From Gambelia wislizenii (taxonomy: Eukaryota; Chordata; Lepidosauria; Squamata; Crotaphytidae), in assembly GCA_030847615.1 (NCBI GenBank), contig JAUMIR010000003.1:285008265-285072264 (forward strand): DNA of 64,000 nucleotides, given 5' to 3'. Positions 21,716 to 34,837 of the stretch are shown here, piece by piece. Within the stretch, counting starts at the first letter, position 1. Every line of letters starts with the position of its first letter. Made by a program: the position numbers and the translations under genes. Under the pieces are notes generated by a model. The model was given only the letters and a program-made list of their open reading frames with translations. It did not search any database and had not been told where the DNA came from.

Positions 21716-21956
21716 GGGCCAGGTTGGGGCAGCAGCGGCAGCCTGGTCCACGAGCCTCCCTCCCTTCCTTCCTCCTCCTAGGCATTTGCTATTATCAGCA
21801 GATTTCATTACCCACAGGGCCCCCCGAAACCAATCCCTCATGGACACGGGGGTGATACTGCATAAGGCAGAGAGAAGGATTTCTCTGTCACATTGTAGGG
21901 TGCAGGCAACCTGATCTAGGACGAGGTGATCCCTAAGATATCCTGGATCTAAGGGC

Positions 21957-22445
21957 CCGTCTACACTGGCCAGAATATGCCAGCTTTCTGCAAGCGTATT
22001 CTGACCCTGAATCAGACCCTCTGTCACCAGGATGGAGTCCACATGGACACACCAGCCCATCTCTGCAGCTGCTGACACTGCTGCCTGCATCATACTCTCT
22101 GAAGCCAGGAAGGTGGCCTGTAGCATGTCTTGGCCTTGGTCACATGCTGCAGGCCTCCTTCCTGGCTTCACAGAGTGTGATATGGACAGCAGCAGCGGTG
22201 GCTGCAGACACAGGCCAGTGTGCTGGTATGGAGTCCTGCAGTCCCACAGGGCCAGATCAATTTTTTCCTTAATGACATGTTTTTTCCTAGATATTTTTTA
22301 TGAAATTGTTTAATAGGCTTTAGCTTGTCTTCTCCCATCTTTGCCCTGGGTGTCGTCAGGACTGCCCAGGGACAAAACAGGGCAAGAGCCCTGCATCATT
22401 TGGAATTCTGGGCTCCAAGATGGTGGCAAGACAGGGTAAATAGTC
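21957..22445 (-). repeat. Foldback non-autonomous element, family F copy 2
   Basis: Contains two arms of about 50 bp in opposite orientation: CTGAAGCCAGGAAGGTGGCC near 22100 and GGCCTCCTTCCTGGCTTC near 22152, separated by about 15 bp. The right end (GGCTCCAAGATGG, GGGTAAATAGTCCATCTAG) is the reverse complement of the left end of the copy at 2640. Confidence 0.6.
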
Positions 22446-24094
22446 CATCTAGGCAAGCCCAAAGCCATTTAGGTCTTTGCACCATCAGTAACACTTCGAA
22501 ATTAAATGAACTGGTAACCGGTGGGACCCTTGTAGGATAGGAGTAACGTGATGCCACCAGCATTCTCACTACTGCATTTAGAACTGTAGTTTCTGAAGAC
22601 TCTTCCAAGACAGCCCTGTGTATGTTGTAAAGAACTAATTTAGATATCATTAAGGCATGCATCACCATGACCAGACCTCACACTGACAGGAATGTATACA
22701 ATTCACACACCCATGGGCAAAGGCACCCTTGCCTAGAACCACCACCTGAAAATCCAGTTGCAAGTCCAGAAGTACCCCCAAATTGTGAATGTAATCAAAA
22801 TTTAACCAAAACCCAAACCAGGTTGAATTCTATTCTAGAGTCCAACCGTCTCCTAATTAGGTACACCTCTATCTAGGGAGGGCTGGATATCAGCTTATTA
22901 GTCATCTTCTTCCAGCTCATTAGTACCTCCAGACATCCCCAGAATATCCAACATTCACTTATTTGTATTAAGAGGAATTCTGATTTGGAAGCTTTTGATA
23001 CTAAATATTTGGCTGTCTGCAAAACCTTTAGAGGCAACAATGCATGGCATTTAAGAAGAATAGTTCATGTTTTCTAATTTGTGAAGGGTTTTTAATTTTC
23101 TGTTTGACACTTGATGTGATCGATCATAACAAGACTATGCAATAAATATTCCTTTATTTTGAATTGCCTTCCACTGCTTTCTTTTTATTCTTTAATTACT
23201 GACAATTTGTGTTTACATACAATAAAGCAGATTTCTAGGTCATCAGCTTTTCCTGGTGTTTATTATGATGGCAACATTTTTCAGATGAATAGCTAAAAGT
23301 TAAAAATAAAATACAAATACACTAATAAACCTTTCTCTTATGCTCCAAATTTCATCACAATCCTACAACAAAGGGAATCTTTTCAACTTGCAAATGAGAT
23401 CTGTTTGCTCATTATTGCAGAGACAATTGTCAACTTACTAGAATAAAAAAAGGGGGTTCAATGTTCATTCACTACACTTGCTGAGCTTCACATGGAGGTC
23501 ACTTTAAAAGGTTCTTCTTGCCCACTGTTCTGAAGGCTGAGCATACAGCTGTGGATAAGGAGGACCTGATTAAAGCTTCATGATAAGAACCTCCCATGTG
23601 AGGGTAAAACCTCAGATTGTGTAAGAGTACTGTTCATATCAAAGGCACTTTTTATCTTGAGTCAGTGGGAGACAAACAGCACATGGCTAAGGAAGGACCA
23701 TTTGCAGCTGAGGAGAGACTGAAGAGAGGCAGCTGGAGACTGATAAACAAGAGATCCAGAAGCAGATCAAAGGAAGAACAGGGGCCCACTTTCTCCCAAG
23801 CTGAACATGAGGTGCAAATGGAAGGCTCTTTAAACACATCCTATGGCAACGCAGAACAGTAAGAAAGTCTTTGGCAGAGCCCTTTCATGAGGTGTTTTAT
23901 CAGTTTGTTATCATTTCCTTGTCTTGGATTGGCTTGCACAGAGGGGTAACTGATCATCCGGCATGCATTGTAAGGATAGGATGTAGAACACAAATCCATG
24001 ATTCTTAGTTTATGAGTAACTAAAGCCAAGGTAATACTACCACTGTGGCAAATCCAACTGCTATATGAATTATGAAGTGACTCATGTTGTTGTG
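22446..24094. other. Intron 1 sequence without recognised features
   Basis: No exon or named repeat seen. Confidence 0.5.
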
Positions 24095-24160
24095 TTATGC
24101 CCTGGGTCCCATATTGGGAGAAAGGTGGAACATAACTAAAATAAATAAATATTACCCTGG
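24095..24160 (+). mobile_element. LINE/SINE 3' tail of L2 type, short
   Basis: GCCCTGGGTCCCATATTGGG then AGAAAGGTGGAACATAAC and an AAATA tail, like the terminal block of L2 and its SINEs. A similar tail is at 31195-31255. Confidence 0.5.
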
Positions 24161-27100
24161 TCAGTACATAATTACATTTTTTTCCCTGTATTTCCAACTG
24201 ACCAAGGTCTGAAGAGATAGGACCACTGGTTCCACTCACTGTTTTCTACAAAAGGAGTACAGTACAGGCAGTATTCTTTCTTGCACTTCCAATGCGGGCA
24301 GCAACCATCACTATGCACCTCAGCTATACAACCTCAGTTCACCGTGTAGCTTGGTGCATCCTGCAGAAGCTATGCCATCCAGAACCCCTCAGCCAACATG
24401 GTCAGTGGCCATTCTGGCAGGACAATTCTGGGAGCTGCAGTCTACAAAAGAGAACTTTGATTCATTCTCTGTGTAGAACAAACATGAAGTGTGAACAGCA
24501 AAATCTGCCTATGCATTCACCAGCCCTGGTGCACTCTGGGTCCCTGGGTGTTATGTATATGGATTATTATTTAAGGAACAACATTTATTTTAAGTGTTCA
24601 CTCCTAGGAATACCAATGCTGCACAGGTTCGGCTACAACAAGAGCCTGACATACCTGCCAAGACTAAATAACTGTTACTCAGATGGTGAATAACCCCGAA
24701 GAGTTATCTAAAAGGTGTTTGCTTGACTGCAATCAAGAGATAGATTACAACTCTGACTTGTGGTTGATGTTAGATCTTTAACAACAGGAAGAAACGGCTC
24801 AAGAATACTGTGCATAAAAGTATCTTGAGCAAGAATAAATACATTTTAAAATATTTTATGTCCACAACTTCTTATTATTCATTCTTATATCTCCAAATGT
24901 TGCAATGACTGAAATTCTTTGAATGACATTCGTTCTAGTATAAAATCTTTGTCCACAGTCAACATTGCAATGCAAAGTCTTAATTATCCTAAAATTTATC
25001 CCTTTGTCAATTTATGGGGCTTCCTGAACAGTGTTAACCTTCATCATGTCTACATTTAATAACAAAGGTCAATCTCCAACATTGCTCTGACTTCAATGTC
25101 CTTTTCCAGAAAACCTGCTTTGGCAACGAAAGTAAACATTAACTCAATACATAAAGTGGCTCTTTGAACCATGTCTGGGATAGTGTAGAAAGAGTAGATG
25201 AGTTGCCCATATAGAAGATTCAGTGGCAGCTTGAATGCCTGGTGTGCCCAGTTTGCTATGCCTGTGAATGTGTGATTGACCTCTGTAGGCTTGGAATGAA
25301 AAGTCGCCTGGGAAATTAAGGAGTAGGGGATAGGCTGGCCATTTTGACAAGGCCTGTAAAATGGAGCAAGATAATTAGTGTTACGTGATAACAGAAAGGT
25401 CAGGCAAGGCACACAAAGGCAACTGCAGTGGAATTGTATAGCACTTGAGTGCATTAGCACACTTATAAATGGCTGGAAGCTACATACTACTGTGCTGAAG
25501 TAAGACCATTTTGCTGTAACCTAAGAGAAGACAACAGATAAAATAAGCACTTGTTTATACATTGATTAAACCTGAAGCAAGGGTGGATTCAGACAGTCAA
25601 CTAAACCACAAAATGCCCATTTAAAAGCATAATGGTGGCAGTTCTAATCACATCTTTAACACTCATCTTACTAGATGGGACATTTTAATACCCCAGGATC
25701 ACATTATGTTGCAGGATTCACATAAGTAGATTCACATACGTAGATCTATAAGGATGCTATTTTATGACATGTTCACCTTAACAGTTTTAAAAACCACATC
25801 ACCAAGTATTAGTCCTCTGCCATGTACAGTCTTTTCCCACAGACAACAACCAGCTGGGTCATAGTCTCTTTCAAGAAATTGTTACGTACTCTGATACTCC
25901 CTCCCTTTCAATAGAACAGAGCCTTCCAAATACAAGGACTCAAGGTATGCACAGAAAACCTAAGGAAGAGGCCATCCCAAATTCCTAAAAGACATGCCTG
26001 GGTAGTAATTATGTGGACCCCCACTTGGACTGGTAGTTAGGGTGGAAATGGGCTAATACTCCTGGATGTACATGAAAGTGAGTCATTCACTAATTCAATC
26101 GAAGTGGCCAGACACTCTTTGCCTTGCAAAACTGGTTTTCCTTCCCACCTCTCCAAGGACAATAGAAGGTTGCCTGACACCCATCAGTCTAAATGTTTTA
26201 GCCATTAGCAACTGTTAGCACAACCAGAGCTTCCATTGTCTAACTATGGGAAACTCCAGCAAACATTATATTCCACTCATAACACCCCTTCAAGTGGAAT
26301 ATTGAGTACTGTATAAATATCACCTAAAAATATCGCCAAAGTGTTTGCAGTTTCTCCCACCTTGTTACTCTGCCAATTTGCTGTGCAACCCTCAGAACTG
26401 CATTCTGAGTACCTTCTGCTACACAAATCTTTGCTGATCAGGTTTAGTATAGCCCATCACCCTGAACTCTGTTCCTCTGTCCCACTATTTCCTACTTTCT
26501 TCGCTAGCCTTGTGTGACTGCTTGAAGCCTAAGTGTGTGTGTGTTCCTGAGATTATTTTTTCAATAAAAAGCATTTTTATTTACCTCCTGGCTGTGAGTC
26601 TCATCAGTTAGTACCAGTATACATAGGTCAAAAGATCCTGCAGTTACCCGGCCTCTTGCTGCCATACTGAGCTAATTAAACATTCCCTATATTAATATCT
26701 GGATATGGGTGGGGTTCCCATGAACCCCCTGTAATTTGGGTAACAAAATCTATTCCATTTGGCACTATTTTGTGCCATACAATGTAATGTATTGGGAGGG
26801 GGGGAAATGTGCCATGATGCTGAGATTGCAATAACAGCATTCAGGCTCAGGGGTGGAGGGCATGAAATGCATGTTCACTTTGGCTTGCTCAGGAAGGATG
26901 GAGCAGAGATACAAATGCTATGAGAGGTAGGATTGGAAGGACCTGGTACAGATATCCACCAAAAGTTCAGGAACATCCCAAGCAATGAAAGGATGCAATC
27001 AAAGTGAGAGAAATGTTTGCACTGAAAGCATTCTTTATTACATAATATGTGAAACAAATAGAGACAAACGGGATATAGTCTACACATGGAATGGGAAAAG

Positions 27101-27543
27101 TCAAAGTGTGGAAGCCCCTTGATGTTGCTGAACTGAAGGCATAGATCAGCAACACTGCTCCTAGTGGAGGGCATTTCACAGACAACATGAAGCCTTGGGG
27201 GAACTGTGGCATGCAGCCAATTCAGAGCAACAACGAATCTGATGAAATTTTGTGCACTCACAAGGCACTTGAGGTTTGGTAACATGGAAATGATTGATCG
27301 GTAGATTTACTATCTATTTACTGATACTAAAACTAATAGTAACTGATGGCTATGTTTGTTGGACCACTTTGATATGGTAAATACCACACACAGATCTAAC
27401 CACTAAAAAACACCTGGTTGAGTTCAGACATAAATGCCCTTCTAGTACTATCTGCCAAGTAAATCAGGAAAATATGGCATGAAAGTGTGGGGGTGTATTT
27501 AACACATCACAACATCTGAAAAGAGATATTTGCATGTCCAGGG
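24161..27543. other. Intron 1 sequence, mostly unrecognised
   Basis: Near 24340-24445 there is a decayed palindromic-MITE pattern (CCAACATGGTCAGTGGCC, GGGAGCTGCAGTC). ORFs of 132-136 residues at 23841-24239, 24292-24693, 25056-25460 and 26875-27285 show no domain I recognise and have no flanking splice signals I would trust. Confidence 0.45.
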
Positions 27544-28275
27544 TCAAGTGCACCCCGCAAGAACCGACACAGACACACATCTGATGAAGTGGGGAAAGTA
27601 GACTACAACTTTTATTGGCTACAGCTGTAGATAGGGTGGGTGCACATGTTGGACTGGATCCAGCATCAAACAACCTGCCTGTTGCTTGGTGGGTCCGCTC
27701 TTCTGGCCCTGCTCCTAGAACCTACAGGATGACACCTGTGCTGTCCACCTGTGCTGTTGCTCCAGCATGGTCCCCATGCCATCAGGGGATGCAGGGACAG
27801 GGTCTGCCCCACACACCCCGAGTCCCATAAGAAGACCCCAATACCTTACCAATGCCAAGAAGATACTGGTAATCCCTATCCCAGATCCAGGACCCATGCC
27901 AACCACCACCCAAAAGCTGTGACAATTACATAGGTGGCAACATGCCTCATATTACAACATACAAGATCCAATACCAAATACACTGAGGGTGGAATGACAC
28001 TCAGGAACAGACTGTAGAGCACATGCATGCCAGATGGGATATAAATCCCCCCACCTGACTGGAGTGAGAACTGCAAGCAGCTCACTCCAGCCCCAGTTTG
28101 AATTCATTGGCTGGCAATTCCTGCCTCTCCCAAGGGCCTTGCTGAGTGGCAAAGGACCCTGGGAAGAAGAAGCCTTTGGTGTCTTGCCAAAGACATCCCC
28201 CAGCACTCTGCTCTGCCCCGGACCACAAAATTGCTGCCCAGTTAAGTCAGGTGGCTTGCTTACCTGAGCAGTCAT
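27544..28275 (-). mobile_element. LTR-like GC-enriched block (unclassified)
   Basis: Less AT-rich than its surroundings. Read on the minus strand it has a TATA-like TTTATATCCC near 28035-28044, a 10-bp hairpin just upstream at 28059-28090, and an AATAAA signal in CAATAAAAGTTG near 27612. That is the order of a promoter followed by a polyadenylation site in an LTR. No TG...CA termini with a target duplication could be fixed. Confidence 0.35.
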
Positions 28276-29800
28276 CTTGTTATATCACAGGAAAATCAAT
28301 TTGGTTACAGTGTGGATGACGATTCTTGTTGAACCATGTTTCCACACTGGATGAAATGTGGTTAGGCACATTTTTTTTCACCAGCCTAAAACTGACAGAA
28401 GATTTGCTAACTGAAACCTAGCATACATTGGCACCAGTTGATGAGTTAAACCATATCCCACTATCAGTGTAACTTCTGCTGTAGGGTAGTAGCTCCGAAA
28501 AACAATTGATGGTGCAGCATGTGTGGGAAATTTCTTGCAAAGATCACCACAGCATCCAAATGACACAATCTCATTTTCTTTAGGGTGGCTACCACAAATA
28601 ATGGCACTTTAATGGAGGATATTTCCCACAACAGGAACTATTGTGTTGTTCGGATAAAAATTACCCCATGACACCATTAATCCTAGATCTTCCTACAAAT
28701 AAATGTTTTGAAAGCTGTTTTTCTTCAGGGTTTATGCCTGTTTCCTAATTTTGTGGGGGTTTTGTTTTGCTTTTAGTTGGAAAGAACAGTGATAGTATGT
28801 TTCAGATGCAGAAATCATAATGGTTTCTTTTGCAGGACAGAAAAGAAAGTGTGCCAGCTACTTAAACAAAATGTTCCAAGTCATGTGAACATATGTTTTC
28901 TGGCTCTGGGTGCTTAGGTATTGCCTAATACCTTCCATTCTACATACACAAACCTTCTAGTGGATATGGGGCATTTTTATTCCCCGACTCCATGGGTTCA
29001 GAAAATGCTCTGTAAATCATTCCATGGATAAGGGTTAAGCAGCTTCCACGCGGATAAGTCTCATCTGAATCGACCCTGTCTCAGTGAAGAAATTGATCTC
29101 AGATGTGTTTTCCCTGATGAAACTAGAATAGTAACTCAGATGAGCATGATGTGTTTAAACAAGCCATCCTTAAGGATTAGCCTGCTGAAGGGAAGTTAAT
29201 TCATGCATATTGAAAGATTGTTTTTTGTTGGCAGAGTAGGAAATATCACTTGCAGGAGGAAATAGAAAGAGTACATGGGTGTTTCCTGTGATTGAAAGAC
29301 ACAGGAAGAAACAAAAATCTGTTGTTTGAAGTGCTCTGTGAATCACATCTCTCCCATACAAAAAAGTAAGTCATCTCCACTTCACTAAAAAACAATGATT
29401 TAGGTAGCAGTCCTACATACTGAAATCAATGGGTTCTGTTTCTAAGGAGAGATTTATAGCATTGCATTGTTATTGCTAAACAACACTGAGAGACAAACTA
29501 CATGCTACACCCACACAGCATTTTCACCTCCTCCAGTGGGATTTCAAATATGTTAGCTTGTATATACTCATCTTGAATCCCATGGAGTGGAGATGTAGTT
29601 TGGGTGGGAGACTGTGAGTACAAAAACAGCTAGCAGGGTTAAGTACACATATAGACCCAGCTAATTATTCATTAAAACAACAAGCTTTGCTATATGTGGC
29701 AGGTGATGATAGCAATTTTTATCACTTTTTAGAAACGTTCCGGCTTCAGAAAGAGGATGTGCCTCTAAAATATACCAATGGATGATTGAGAATTCACTAG
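28276..29800. other. Intron 1 sequence without recognised features
   Basis: No exon, array or named repeat seen. Confidence 0.5.
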
Positions 29801-29846
29801 AATCATAGAATCATAGAATTGTAGAGTTGTAGAGTTGGAAGGGGGG
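29801..29846 (-). mobile_element. CR1 LINE 3' terminus, very short
   Basis: AATCATAGAATCATAG and GTAGAGTTGGAAGG are the terminal octamer repeats and first bases of a reverse-orientation CR1. It ends in a G run where the L1 fragment starts. Confidence 0.75.
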
Positions 29847-30723
29847 GGGGCTTATCCATAAAGCAGGCTGGGAGGCAGATCTTAAACTTTCCATCCTGGA
29901 ATCGGACTGGCTTACCATCTGGACTTCATCCTGCAATAAATTTAGATCAGTTTATTCAGAGAAACATCACTTAAATTAATACCCAAATGGTACCTAACAC
30001 TGATCCACCTAGCGCATATAACAAAGAGAACTTCCCCCAACTGTTGGCGAGGCTGTGCTGTCAAAGGTACCTACTTACACATGTGGGTAGAATGCCCACC
30101 TATACTAACATTTTGGTCCTCAACACTAGACATCATAATGAAAATCACTAAGCAAAGCATACCACTTGCCCCCAAATTACTCCTGCTCTCCCTTTTCTTG
30201 GGCATGAATAAATCTCTCAAGCACAAAAGTCTACTAACATTTTTATTGGCTACAACTAGAGTGGAGATAGCCTGCCATTGGAAAACTGGAGAACTTACTA
30301 TATTGGGTTGGTGGGGGAGATTGTGGGATAGCTGGCTAATGGAAAAATTATCAGAAAATATGAAGAGAGCATCTGGGCATCCCAATTCCTTGAGGGTCAT
30401 CAATAAATGGCTCCCTCTGATAGACTACGTAAATGCCGCCAAGATCGACCTCAACCCCCCACCTTACCATGGCATGTTATGGAAAGATATACTGGACTGA
30501 TCACGTACAGCACAACAGACAGATAATCTTGTCTGGACTTTAAGTACCCTAACTATACTCACTTATGGTTACTGGAATTTTATGTTTATCTAGTGTTTTG
30601 TACTGTGAGCTCCCCTAATATGTAACCAATTATTTCAGCCTATACCATTCTGTTCAATACTCACAGTTTTGCATTGTTTAAATGAAAAACTTTAATAAAT
30701 ACAATATTTTTTTTAAAAAAAAA
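29847..30723 (+). mobile_element. L1 LINE 3' fragment (ORF2 C-terminus)
   Basis: Encodes the L1 ORF2 C-terminal cysteine motif C-x3-C-x7-H-x4-C (CWRGCAVKGTYLHMWVEC at 30041-30094), followed by the conserved FW and a 3' end closing in AATAAATACAAT plus an A tail. The 30081-30500 ORF is the tail of ORF2 and ends WKDILD. 5'-truncated; it abuts a CR1 terminus. Confidence 0.85.
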
Positions 30724-32245
30724 AGTTCATATGAGATACCCTCTACTACAGGGATCTAGTGAGGAAGTGCTTACCCTTTAAACATTTTTTTAAATCACAA
30801 AAGTGTGTGTACCACAGATTTCAGTTCAATCACAGGCAATACCTAATAGACAAGTGTGACCAAACACACACAGGACAATTGCAACAGAAAAGTCCCCCTG
30901 CTCCAATATTCCAGCAAGAGAAGTCTTAAAATAATTAAATAGGAAATTGCCTGCTACTAAATCAGTCAATTTTCCATTTTGTCTACAGTTACTCTGGCAG
31001 CAGCCCCCTCCAGTCTCTGGGAGAGATTTTGCTTTTCATTTGCTCATTAATCTCTTTAACTAGCGATGCCAGGGATCAAACCCTCAGTATGCAAGGCATG
31101 TCTCCTACTATTCAGCTATAATTTCTCACTACTTCATCTGAATTATGTATAATGAATTAACACAGTTAACTAAATATAACAAATTTAAGTTGAATTTGTG
31201 AGCTGCCTGGGCTCCTATATTGGGAGAAAAGAGGGATATATATAAAAATATATATAGGTATATATAAATGTATACTGAATATAATACACTTAAAACTGAT
31301 CGTCCAGATTCTAAAAAGATCCTCTGAATCTTTCTTCAGTGCTCCTTGCACCTGTTGGCACAGCTGCAGACTGGGATTTATATAAGACACTGGGCATGTT
31401 CAGGTAAATGAGATTCAAAATCACAGCTTAATAAACCAAGTTATGCATGAGATTTAGGCACCCATGCATAGCTACTTTGCTTCTCCTTTCAACTAAGCAA
31501 GCAAATATACCAAGAACAGCAGTTACAGTATTTACAGCATTCCATGGTGTCCTGACTGGGAACTACAGTTAAAATTTTCCAAAGAAGCCAAGACATGGTG
31601 TTCAACTCTGAAACATGACTGCACATTAAGTGTTTGAATAATCTGGCTGAACAATACTTGCCTGGGGACCTAGGAAGCTACTACAAAAGAATGAATACAT
31701 AGATAATAATGGCAATATGCCTAATTATCTTAGTTACAAGTTTTTTCTACATTAATCATTACATATGTCTGTGGTGTCCTCCCCAACTCCTTTCTTCCTT
31801 TATTTTCTTCCATTCTCACATCTCAAGGTCTGAAATAGGGTTAAAAATGTGGTCAGTAAAACCAAATAGTTAAAGAAAATTGTCTTCTACTTCAAGGACA
31901 TTTCATGAAACAAACCTAGCTGTGTCTTTATTTAAAACCAATATGGAATATCTGTTAAGCACTGAGAAGAGCATGAAGAATTCCAGCACCGGCAAAACTT
32001 CAGCAACCAGCAACCAGAGCAGTACACAGTTTTCTTTCATCAGTGCTGGCTTTTCATTAGATTAAAGCTGATTTCAAAATTATATAATTGCAACTCTAAT
32101 TGAAATTGAAGATGCATACAGCTAACATTAATGATGCTAAATGCATGAAAATGCATCACCTTAGTTTAGTGTGTGATGCATCACCTTAGTTTAGTTTAGT
32201 TCTCTTCCTGTTAGAGACTAAAAATGGCACCTAGACAATTTCCTA
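30724..32245. other. Intron 1 sequence, one short LINE tail
   Basis: TGTGAGCTGCCTGGGCTCC at 31197 with an ATATA tail is an L2-type end. A 25-bp unit containing TGATGCATCACCTTAG is duplicated in tandem at 32150-32198. Otherwise nothing recognised. Confidence 0.45.
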
Positions 32246-32870
32246 GGGATTATCTAGACAAAAAGATATAATGCTGATTGCTGCGCATTAACGCACATTC
32301 ACAGCAGCATTCATTTCTCTCCACTTTTTTTGGCAAAATAGTTGGTATGCAAAGCTATCCATGTTTGAAGTTCACATGGAGCCATGCCTGTGAATCAACA
32401 CAGTGGCCAGGAGTGAATGGTTCATGTTATTCTCAGTAAATTTTCCGCTGCAGTATTTTTAATTTTTTTTTTACTGTAAATCTAAGGTGCACAAGTGCTA
32501 CCTTCTATTTAAAAAGCTGTTTGGTCACCTCAGCACAGTGAAAAAGTACATAATCACTACCGTGAAACTCCCAAATGGAGCTTCTGGCCACTTTGTTGCT
32601 GGCAAGACTGCCTCGCATGCATGTCCAGCCAATCGGTTTCCACTTCTGCTCTTATCTGGGAATGCACAGTGATGTGATTTGTTTGTCCTACCAAGCTGGA
32701 GTGCACATTACCGCTGCATTTTTCAAAACACCTTAGTTGTGAAGGCATTTCCTACATAGTTTTTTTTAGTTCTCCCTCCTTCCAAATACAGCAAATTGCC
32801 GCGGGATCTTATTGGGACAAAATGTATTCTCCTTGAATTCTGTGAGTTTTTTCACCGTCTAGACAACCCC
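32246..32870 (+). mobile_element. Harbinger-like MITE, copy A
   Basis: 625 bp with inverted ends GGGATTATCTAGAC / GTCTAGACAACCCC (two mismatches) and 3-bp flanks CTA/CTT. The interior carries CCAATCGG after GCATGTCCAG, and poly-T/A centre. It matches copies B and C end to end by eye. The 3-bp target site and GG-rich ends fit the PIF/Harbinger superfamily. Non-coding. Confidence 0.7.
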
Positions 32871-32948
32871 CTTGTTTCTTTGAGAGTCCAGTTTGCCATC
32901 TCCACTCTAATGGGAATGAACACAACTTCCACATGTAGAATCCAACTA

Positions 32949-33550
32949 TGGTCATGTCTATACGAGGGGGAAATAATATGAACACATCCAAAAAGGCAGC
33001 TGTCCAGAACAATTTGATTTGCCTTCATGGCAAAAACTCCCCCCTAAAATCTGCATGATCCCCTAGCCAGCTGGCTGCCACAAGTGATTTACTCACTATT
33101 TTAAATCTGCCGCTGCCATTAAAAAAAAAAAAAGCTTCCTGTGGTGCGCACAGGCGTTATTTCGTGTTTACAACAATTTTTTTTTTTTAAAAAGAGTATA
33201 AAATCACAATTTGATCAATTTACCAGACCCTCGCACAGCCGAAAATCCAACACGGTGGCCACTGCCACTTTCTCTCTTTGCTAGCCCTACCCTCTGTGCT
33301 TGTCCAGCCAATCAGATTACACTGCCTTTTCATATGTGTGCGAATCTGAGTGTTCAAACGGTTACACATTTTCACGTTGTACGGATCTTTTGGAAAAATC
33401 CAGATGAAGCCCTGGACACAGCGCGAACAGACTATATGGTGGATTTTGCAGCCCCTCTTCCGAATGACACATACTTGTGCAAACGGCTGCCTGAATGGAT
33501 CACCATTCATTTGCACGCCATTCATACTTTTTTGCCATTTAGACAATCCC
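32949..33550 (+). mobile_element. Harbinger-like MITE, copy C
   Basis: The left end CATGTCTATACGAGG is diverged, and the right end is GCCATTTAGACAATCCC. The interior has GAAAATCCAACACGGTGGCC and GTCCAGCCAATCAG, as in copy B. It lies only 78 bp after copy A in the same orientation. Confidence 0.65.
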
Positions 33551-34575
33551 TACATTTCTATTCTCTGCCCACTACTATCAGCTGGCCCTTAATTGTATAC
33601 TGTTGCATCTTTCTTCTATATCAAAGAGTAGAACTAAAAGTAGCACTTTTGTTACTATGAAGCATGGCACATTAGAAATGCACAAAGCTAATTTATTCTG
33701 TCTCAGTATTCATGGCAAGGTTCAAGTGGGAAGGGAAAAGACAATCCTGACAGATAAGAGCTTGTCTTATTTGGAGTAGTTTCCTTTAATCCAGTTCTTT
33801 GTGAACATGGGCCCTGAGCCTCCTCCTCCTTCTGTTTCTTATACCTAACTCTGATTTTCCTTCTAATAAATAATTCAAGTCATGGCATGGGTAAATTAGC
33901 CTGCTGGTGGGAAAGAAAATACTGGCTCCCACAATTAAGTTGAGAAAGGGCTTTAAAAAGAAAAAAGAAAGTTTGCTGTAATGCGGAATGTCAGTGGCAT
34001 ACACCACCACTGAAAGCAGTACAGTTTAATAAAGAGCCAAAGCTTTATGCACATACTGGTTTCCTACTGTTTAGGTGTGCATGAAAGACAGAGAGAAAAG
34101 AGAGGGGAGGGAAAGAACTTATTTTCACAACTTTTCCTGAAAAATCTGAATCTTTGTATTAAAATATATTTTAATCTGAATGGTTAAAAAGGTAACTGGC
34201 AACTTCTTCTACAACCACCTCCATGCCCCCAGTAATATTTGCCAGTTAACATGTGAATTTTCCACTGTGAAAAATTCAAAGAAAATAATTACAGGATGCT
34301 TGTTTATCACTATCATGGTCCCACAGCAGACATGTTGAAATCCAACCTGCTGAATCAGTATGGCTTGCTCCAGCAAAGTAGAAGGGTGGGAAGATGCTTT
34401 GGTGTAGCACTAAGAGGAGCCTGAGATGCAAGATGCATTCGCCATGGCTCCAAGGAAACTGATGGCAATGGTAGTTGGTGGATTCCATGTACCCAAAGCA
34501 CATTCAACACCTTCATAGTTTCTTTACAATCTGGACTAAAACTTGGAATGGGTTCACTACGCCAATGACACAGGA
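33551..34575. other. Intron 1 sequence without recognised features
   Basis: No exon or named repeat seen. Confidence 0.5.
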
Positions 34576-34752
34576 GCCCATATTCTCCAACATTTCAAAA
34601 ATGAAAACTCAGACATGTGTGGCCAAGCAACATCATGTCAACACGGCAAAAGTTATTCATGAGAAAGAACACACAAGCTAGGAGAAGCTGTACCAGTTTG
34701 CTTTTGTCTGAGACTGCTGGGAAGGGCAAGACTCTGCCTCTTCCATACTTAA
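34576..34752 (+). mobile_element. Family E MITE fragment (left end)
   Basis: Starts CATATTCTCCAACATTTC and follows the left half of the element at 44063-44441 (TGAAAACTCAGACATGTGTG, GTTTGCTTTTGTCTGAG). Truncated on the right. Confidence 0.7.
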
Positions 34753-34826
34753 GGTGACCACATGAAAAGAACAACAGAGCTCCTATACCATTAATAGTTG
34801 ATGGAACAGGAAATTTTAGTAGGTAT

Positions 34827-34837
34827 AGCTTGCATAA
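34827..34837 (+). repeat. Target-site duplication, left, of Sauria SINE
   Basis: AGCTTGCATAA, repeated at 35049-35059. Confidence 0.88.

Noticed and set aside
21429..22171. Overlapping ORFs of 69-153 residues in several frames
   Set aside because: They come from the GC-rich minisatellite and the foldback repeat; compositions such as His-rich or Ser-rich are by-products. None has the HUNK glycine-rich loop.
25056..25460. A 134-residue minus-strand ORF
   Set aside because: No recognisable family, no supporting splice sites or repeats; the length is within what chance gives in 64 kb.
30081..30500. A 139-residue ORF as an independent gene
   Set aside because: It contains the end of the L1 cysteine motif and is followed by an L1-type polyadenylated 3' end.
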